DNA from: Chelatococcus sp. YT9
GTDB taxonomy: Bacteria > Pseudomonadota > Alphaproteobacteria > Rhizobiales > Beijerinckiaceae
DNA length: 64,000 nt
NCBI RefSeq assembly: GCF_018398315.1
Contig: NZ_JAHBRW010000001.1
Coordinates: forward strand, 616,001 to 680,000
Reading direction: 5' to 3'
The notes beneath the pieces are model-generated. The model was not told the DNA's origin. It ran no database searches and saw only the letters and a program-made list of their open reading frames with translations. This document shows positions 59,956-64,000 of this stretch, piece after piece; the first letter of the stretch is position 1; each line of letters opens with the position of its first letter. Position numbers and translations under genes: made by a program.

Positions 59956-60357
59956 CTATGGCGCCGTGCGCCATAGCCTCACCGCCGAGCGCTGCACTCC
60001 AGCGTTCCGCCGTGGGGCAACTCACGACCGCAGCGGCTCGGCCATGATCAACGCCTCTTGTGAACGCCGCACATCAAGTAGGTCGCAAAGGGGCTTCACA
60101 ACAGACCCCATGCTCGATACCGGCCGACTTCCTTGTAGGACTCATTGATACGCTCATGCTTGAACGCATCATGCTCTGCCTGGTTCGTCCCCAATCCCCC
60201 TAACCGCCCATCCACGCCGGCCGGATCACGGCCGGCCAGGGAATCCTGAGGAGCACCGACTTCCCCCTTTCCCCGGTAGTGGAAGTCATTTCGGCACCGA
60301 AACGCCAGCGATATCCCAGGAGGGCCTGCACCCGTAGATCTGGTCAAGGGGGAGGAC
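59956..60357. other. Region without a recognisable gene
   Basis: About 400 bp downstream of the 82-residue gene and before the phage tail operon end. No frame here looks coding on either strand. Confidence 0.4.
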
Positions 60358-60389
60358 CCGAGGGTGTGGCACATCCGCCACACCCTCGG
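60358..60389 (-). terminator. Strong hairpin at the end of the tail operon
   Basis: CCGAGGGTGTGGC-ACATCC-GCCACACCCTCGG forms a perfect 13-bp GC-rich stem with a 6-nt loop, 18 bp after the stop of the last minus-strand tail gene. It probably ends the tail transcript, although no U-tract is present. Confidence 0.6.
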
Positions 60390-60407
60390 TCGGCCATCGT
60401 CCCAAAA

Positions 60408-60647
60408 TCAGGCCCGCTTCCAGGCGGCGAATGCCGCCTCCATGGCGTGCTGCCGCACCGTCACCGCGGTGACAGCGTCAAGCCGCCCCTCGAGCCCCGC
60501 GAGGGCCTCGTCTATGCCTTCCTCGAGGTCGACCATGTCGCCGACATTACGCGGTGAAAACGAGCCGTGGAGCGTAGCCCGTGCCGCCTCGGCCAGCACG
60601 AGCGCCTGGCCGAGCGAGCGAAACACATCGGATAGTTCGGACATCAT
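60408..60647 (-). CDS. Small hypothetical protein downstream of tape measure gene
   Basis: The 79-residue helical, acidic protein (SELSDVFRSLGQALVLAEAA, DMVDLEEGIDEALAGLEGRL) starts in a TGATG-type overlap with the tape-measure stop. It is the last gene before the hairpin at 60358. The position of P2 gpU is occupied by this unrelated small protein. Confidence 0.6.
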   Translation of the reverse strand: MMSELSDVFRSLGQALVLAEAARATLHGSFSPRNVGDMVDLEEGIDEALAGLEGRLDAVTAVTVRQHAMEAAFAAWKRA

Positions 60648-63244
60648 TGATTCCCGTCATGAAGCGAGCCGTCTTGGCGGTTTTTGAAACTGGATCCGAC
60701 TGCCCTGCCCATCTCGGCCTGCGCTTGCCGCGACGCAGGGCCGATCAGGGAGATCTTCCGCAACAGCCGATCGACGAAGCTTTCCGCATCCGCAAATGAG
60801 GACACGTCCACTTGCGGCCGCGCCACGACGTCAAGGGACGCCTTGATGTCATTGCCCGCTTCCTCCGCCTTGGCCTTGGCCTCGTCGAGGGCCGTCGTGT
60901 CGACGGTGGGGGCGGCGATCGGAATTGGCTGTGTTGCAGGTACATGCGGCCCGCCCTCCGGCACTGGCTTGCCGCCAAGGCTTTCCGGCCTTCTGGGGGG
61001 AAGCGGTGCCGGCGCGGTCTCAGGCGCGGGCATGCCGTGCCTACCAAAACCAAACGTGGTCAGTCCCGAACCAACCGGTTCGGCATTGTCCATGCTGCCC
61101 CCGCCCATGACGTCGCGCAGGCGCTCTTGGGAGCGAACAACGGCACGCAATGCCGCGAGTTCCTGCTGCATTTGGGCGTTGCGCTGCTCGGTACGCCTGA
61201 CGACTTCCTCGAGGTGCGACAGCTCGGCTTCGGCGACGTCACGCGCCATATATCGGCCGGTCTTCTCATCGAAGACGACACGATTGCCGCCAGCGTCGGC
61301 ATTGCGCTTCCGCAAGCGGTCGCGCTCGTTGACCATCTCACGCTGCTTGCGGAAATGCTCCTCGATGGCCGCCTCGCGGCCCTTCCGGGCCGCCTCGTCG
61401 CCGGTCTCCCCGAGCCAACTATCCAGCCCCTGGCGCCACACCCTGCCGCTTAGCCAGGGCGCGTTTCGGTCAAACCAATTATCGCCCCCAACGTCATCCA
61501 GGACGGGCGCGCCCATGTCGATCTTGCCATCCGGCCGAAGGCGCCCTTCAAGCTCGGCCGCTTTTTTCAATTGGGCGTCGTACCGTCCCAGCACGCGCTG
61601 AAACAGGCTGTCGCCCTTCTCGATGCTGTCGACGAGGCTGTTGACCTCTTGCGCCGCTCCACCGGCGATCACCTTGAACGCGTTGCCGGCACGGGCCGCG
61701 AGGACGTCGAGCGCCTGCGTCGCGCGGGCAATCTTGTTGACGTCCGTGTTGATGGCGGTATCGAAGTTCTTCTGGACCGAGCCGAGGTACTTGGTCCGAT
61801 CGGCGACCATCCCGAGAATCCGGTGCAGGCCTTCCATATTGCCCGTGAGCCGGGCAATATCGTCGCCGTACTCTTTCCCATAGATGTCATTTAAGATGGA
61901 TGCGCGCTTGAGCGGATCCTTGATCGCGGTGATCTTTTCGAGCAACTCCAAAGTCGTTTCCAGAGGTTTCTTGACGAAACTCTTCTGGAACTTCTTGATG
62001 TTGATGCCGAGCGCCTTGAAGCCCTCTTCGGCATGCTTCGTGAACTCTGCACCGAGCGTGAGAGAATTCACGAGCGCATTGAAGGCGGTGGCGGCCACGT
62101 CGGTACGCGTGCCGATTTCCTTGAATGCAGCCCCGAAGGAGATGACCTGCTCGGCGGTGAAGCCGGCTTGATCACCGACCGCTCCCGCCCTGCGAATGAA
62201 CTCCAACAAGTCCGGTTCGCTCGCCGCAGCGCCATCGGCAACGGTGTTGACCGCGTCACCGATCTCTTCGATACGAGCCTGGTGGGCGCGGAAAATGTTT
62301 CCAAGCTCGGCCAACGCCTGGCCGGTATCCTCCGCCGTCGTGCCCCATGCGGTCGTTGCCTTTGACGCATATTCGGTGAAGCGGACGAGCTCATGCGCGG
62401 GCCGGCCGGCAAAGCCAGCCGAGGCGAGCATCGCGCCGATCTCCTCCTTTGTCTTGCCCGTCGCGCGCGCGATATCGAGCACCTTTTGCTCGTATGCCTT
62501 CAGCGCTGCGCCGCTGGCATCGGTCGCGCGTGCGACTTCCGTCATCGTCTTCTCGAGCGAGAGCGACGACTCAGTCACCTGCTTGATCGCGAAGCCCGCA
62601 CCGGCCGCGCCGAGCAGCGGGCCGCCCATCCCCACGAGGACGCCACCCGCGGCACCATAGGCCGCAGAGGCCGCGCCGCCACGGACCAAGGGGGCGTGAG
62701 CCGAGGGCGCCATATGATGCGCCCTTGCCTCCACACGCTTCTGGAACGACAGTGACGTGTTGGTCTGGTCGATCGCCGACTTCAGGCGCCTTTCGGCCGC
62801 CGCAAGCTTGTCGATCGGCACACCTGCCGTCTCCATCGCCCGCTTGGCGGCGACGATGGCGGTCCTCTGGCGCTCAAACGCCTGAGCGGCACTCCGCACT
62901 TCCCGTTGAGCCCGTGCGAAGGCCGTCGCCATCTTTTGTGTCGGCTTGTCCACGGCCGCCATCTCGCGCGCGAGACGCTGCACTTCAGTCTGAGCCGATC
63001 GGAAGCGCGTCCGCGCCGCTGCGAAGTCAGCCTGGATGCCGCGGAAGGACTCGACCTTGCCGAGTTGGCCCTGCAGTTTACCAAGGTCCTGCGACAGGCG
63101 TTGCACTTCAGCGGAAGCGCCGCTTAGCTTCTTCAGCCCCTTGCCGGCGTCGCCCACTTTACCAAGGGCGCCGGCGGCTTTGCCCGCCGGTCCCGAGAGC
63201 TCGTCTTTGAGCTTCAGGACCAGATGACTGGTTTTCGTTGTCAT
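60644..63244 (-). CDS. Phage tail tape measure protein
   Basis: The 866-residue protein has an N-terminal coiled coil (to ~160), a hydrophobic Gly/Ala-rich section (GAAGGVLVGMGGPLLGAAGAG near 200-225) and the tape-measure core with ARATGKTKEEIGAMLASAGF, GNIFRAHQARIEEIGDAVN and FNALVNSLTLGAEF (about 270-410). The C-terminal third is charged and helical with a Pro-rich linker. Length sets the tail length; this is short for a long-tailed phage. The ATG overlaps the GpE-like stop (TAATG). Confidence 0.93.
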   Translation of the reverse strand: MTTKTSHLVLKLKDELSGPAGKAAGALGKVGDAGKGLKKLSGASAEVQRLSQDLGKLQGQLGKVESFRGIQADFAAARTRFRSAQTEVQRLAREMAAVDKPTQKMATAFARAQREVRSAAQAFERQRTAIVAAKRAMETAGVPIDKLAAAERRLKSAIDQTNTSLSFQKRVEARAHHMAPSAHAPLVRGGAASAAYGAAGGVLVGMGGPLLGAAGAGFAIKQVTESSLSLEKTMTEVARATDASGAALKAYEQKVLDIARATGKTKEEIGAMLASAGFAGRPAHELVRFTEYASKATTAWGTTAEDTGQALAELGNIFRAHQARIEEIGDAVNTVADGAAASEPDLLEFIRRAGAVGDQAGFTAEQVISFGAAFKEIGTRTDVAATAFNALVNSLTLGAEFTKHAEEGFKALGINIKKFQKSFVKKPLETTLELLEKITAIKDPLKRASILNDIYGKEYGDDIARLTGNMEGLHRILGMVADRTKYLGSVQKNFDTAINTDVNKIARATQALDVLAARAGNAFKVIAGGAAQEVNSLVDSIEKGDSLFQRVLGRYDAQLKKAAELEGRLRPDGKIDMGAPVLDDVGGDNWFDRNAPWLSGRVWRQGLDSWLGETGDEAARKGREAAIEEHFRKQREMVNERDRLRKRNADAGGNRVVFDEKTGRYMARDVAEAELSHLEEVVRRTEQRNAQMQQELAALRAVVRSQERLRDVMGGGSMDNAEPVGSGLTTFGFGRHGMPAPETAPAPLPPRRPESLGGKPVPEGGPHVPATQPIPIAAPTVDTTALDEAKAKAEEAGNDIKASLDVVARPQVDVSSFADAESFVDRLLRKISLIGPASRQAQAEMGRAVGSSFKNRQDGSLHDGNQ

Positions 63245-63360
63245 TAATCAGCGCCTCTATGTTGGGCGGCGGCCTCCGCCCACCAGGCCACCAGTTCTTC
63301 CCATGGCCATGTGAGCATCTCGGACCGCTGCTGCCCGAACACGCGGGCCACGACCGTCAT
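63244..63360 (-). CDS. GpE-like tail protein, also expressed by -1 frameshift from upstream gene
   Basis: A 38-residue frame (TVVARVFGQQRSEMLTWPWE, ELVAWWAEAAAQHRGAD) resembles P2 GpE-type tail proteins, with the W-P-x-E-x-L signature. It has its own ATG at 63360 but no strong ribosome-binding site. The same frame is open upstream to the slippery site TTTTTTG (63426-63420) inside the preceding gene, so a fused product of about 150 residues is expected. Confidence 0.75.
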   Translation of the reverse strand: MTVVARVFGQQRSEMLTWPWEELVAWWAEAAAQHRGAD

Positions 63361-63389
63361 GATGGTTCGGGAAGTTCCGGGCCAGGCTC

Positions 63390-63695
63390 TCAGGCCACGG
63401 CGTCCCTGAACCGCCGGGGCAAAAAATCCAGCGCGACCTTGTTCACCGCTTCCGCGTCATCGTCGTCGAGGTGGTCAAGCACCACGTCGGGCACGTCGAA
63501 CATCGGAAAGCGTGGCGCCGGCTGGTCAGCGTCGCGAGCCGCGGTCAGCGCCTCCGCATAAGCGGAGACCTCGGCCACCGTGAGCCGGCGGACGGTGACA
63601 GCGTCGTAACGAACGCCGTCAAGTTCGAGAGGATATTCGAGAGCGACGGTCCGCGAGCGGGGTTTCCCGCCCACGAAAGTGGGTGTAGCGGTCAT
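63390..63695 (-). CDS. Phage tail assembly chaperone (GpE+GpE'-type, frameshift donor)
   Basis: The 101-residue protein from ATG 63695 has the tail-assembly pattern SRTVALEYPLELDGVRYDAV, RRLTVAEVSAYAEAL and DVPDVVLDHLDDDDAEAVNK. It lies directly upstream of the GpE-like frame and tape measure gene, as in the P2 tail operon. Near its end the codons GAT TTT TTG form a T-TTT-TTG heptamer that allows a -1 shift into the GpE-like frame 60 nt later. The frame-0 stop is at 63390. Confidence 0.85.
   Translation of the reverse strand: MTATPTFVGGKPRSRTVALEYPLELDGVRYDAVTVRRLTVAEVSAYAEALTAARDADQPAPRFPMFDVPDVVLDHLDDDDAEAVNKVALDFLPRRFRDAVA
63420..63426 (-). promoter_or_regulatory. Programmed -1 ribosomal frameshift site (TTTTTTG)
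   Basis: The minus strand reads GAT TTT TTG in frame 0. A -1 slip gives exactly 20 codons without stop up to ATG 63360 and continues through the GpE-like frame to 63244. A T-rich -1 heptamer in the same gene position is established for phage P2 tail genes. Confidence 0.75.
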
Positions 63696-63755
63696 GAGAG
63701 ATCCTGAAATGGAAATGTCGTTGTGCCCGTCCGGCCAAGCGATCATGGTGACGGG

Positions 63756-64000
63756 ATGACGCGAGCTGAATTCCAGCGAACAGCAAAGCCGCATCTCATC
63801 GCGGATGTGCGGCTGTACTCGACTGCGGAGGTGACGTTGTACGATCTAGTCGCTGATGTTCGTGCCTCTGTCGAACGTCATTCGATGGTCGAGATGCCGG
63901 TCGACCAAGCCGCTGATTTTGTTCACGCTGCCAAAACAACGTTCCTGAAAGAAGATGTGGGATGGGGTTGGTGGTGGGAAAGCCTGTCGCAGCCAACATT
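63756..64000 (+). CDS. Hypothetical protein, 3' truncated by window end
   Basis: Open from ATG 63756 to the window edge (81 codons). The product starts TRAEFQRTAKPHLIADVRLY, with YDLVADVRASVERHSMVEMP and a Trp-rich GWGWWWESLSQ. It is on the strand opposite to the tail genes. The preceding GGTGACGGG could act as a ribosome-binding site. Composition looks coding, but no family is recognised. Confidence 0.5.
   Translation, partial: MTRAEFQRTAKPHLIADVRLYSTAEVTLYDLVADVRASVERHSMVEMPVDQAADFVHAAKTTFLKEDVGWGWWWESLSQPT

Larger units (their letters stand above)
53479..64000. mobile_element. Second integrated element, prophage-like, left part only
   Basis: Begins at the tandem att junction with a serine recombinase. 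It carries an XRE repressor, a tRNA, ParB-like fragments and phage tail genes (tape measure, frameshifted tail-assembly chaperone). No third copy of the 17-bp core was seen before 64000, so the right end lies beyond the window. Confidence 0.65.

Noticed and set aside
60684-61601. Plus-strand frame of ~300 codons opposite the tape measure gene.
   Set aside because: Ser/Arg-rich low-complexity composition typical of antisense frames; the minus strand shows clear tape-measure motifs.
63796-63999. Minus-strand frame at the window end.
   Set aside because: Pro/Gln/Arg-rich with no domain; the plus-strand frame from 63756 has better composition.

Overview
The window is high-GC DNA, dense in genes, from an alphaproteobacterium. 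A Ti-type TraA relaxase, hydantoinase/oxoprolinase pairs, peptide and amine catabolic operons and the form of the tRNA-Met suggest Hyphomicrobiales (Rhizobiales). The genus cannot be fixed from sequence reading alone.

Positions 1-24435 are ordinary chromosome devoted to nitrogenous-compound catabolism. They hold the end of an NMT1/THI5-like binding protein, then a minus-strand oxidoreductase operon (GhrA-like hydroxyacid dehydrogenase, DAO-type FAD oxidase, a two-subunit opine/hydroxyproline-dehydrogenase-like pair, a GlpD-like protein) with a peptide-type binding protein. A divergent XRE-cupin regulator and DppBC-like permeases follow, then an MmgE/PrpD protein, a serine hydrolase, an M29 aminopeptidase with a GNAT acetyltransferase, and a LysR regulator. 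The last block is a minus-strand operon HyuB-HyuA-binding protein-DppB-DppC-dipeptidase, which looks built to import and open cyclic or dipeptide-like substrates. No ABC ATPase gene is present for either transporter.

Positions 24436-53478 carry a tRNA-Met(CAU) followed by an integrated, probably mobilizable element of about 29 kb. It is bounded by a 17-bp direct repeat of the tRNA 3' end (24496-24512 and 53462-53478). The mobility half has a serine recombinase whose stop codon lies in the tRNA anticodon loop, a PIN/RHH toxin-antitoxin pair, AlpA, TraA relaxase, a putative oriT, and TraC/TraD, but no type IV secretion genes. The cargo half (31.4-52.6 kb) is unusual. It holds about a dozen small exported proteins (DUF2147-like, crystallin-like, ricin-B lectin, Kazal-type inhibitor, lipocalin-like, IalB-like, polyglycine-hydrolase-repeat-like), a 1612-residue autotransporter, a DUF3137/LemA pair, and complete or truncated LuxR-type regulators. 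Several of its transcription units share an 18-bp palindrome-containing site (TTCAAATGAAYGATGCGG), so it may be a single regulon. This is the best candidate in the window for an undescribed system. A SUKH-family gene closes the element.

Positions 53479-64000 are a second element in tandem. It begins with another serine recombinase whose C-terminus also reads through the tRNA-derived core, then a HEXXH protein, a tRNA-Arg(UCU), an XRE repressor with a divergent operator, head-to-head ParB-like fragments, and minus-strand phage tail genes. The tail genes include a tape measure protein and a tail-assembly chaperone with a P2-type -1 frameshift site (TTTTTTG at 63426-63420) leading into a GpE-like frame. 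The right end of this element lies outside the window.
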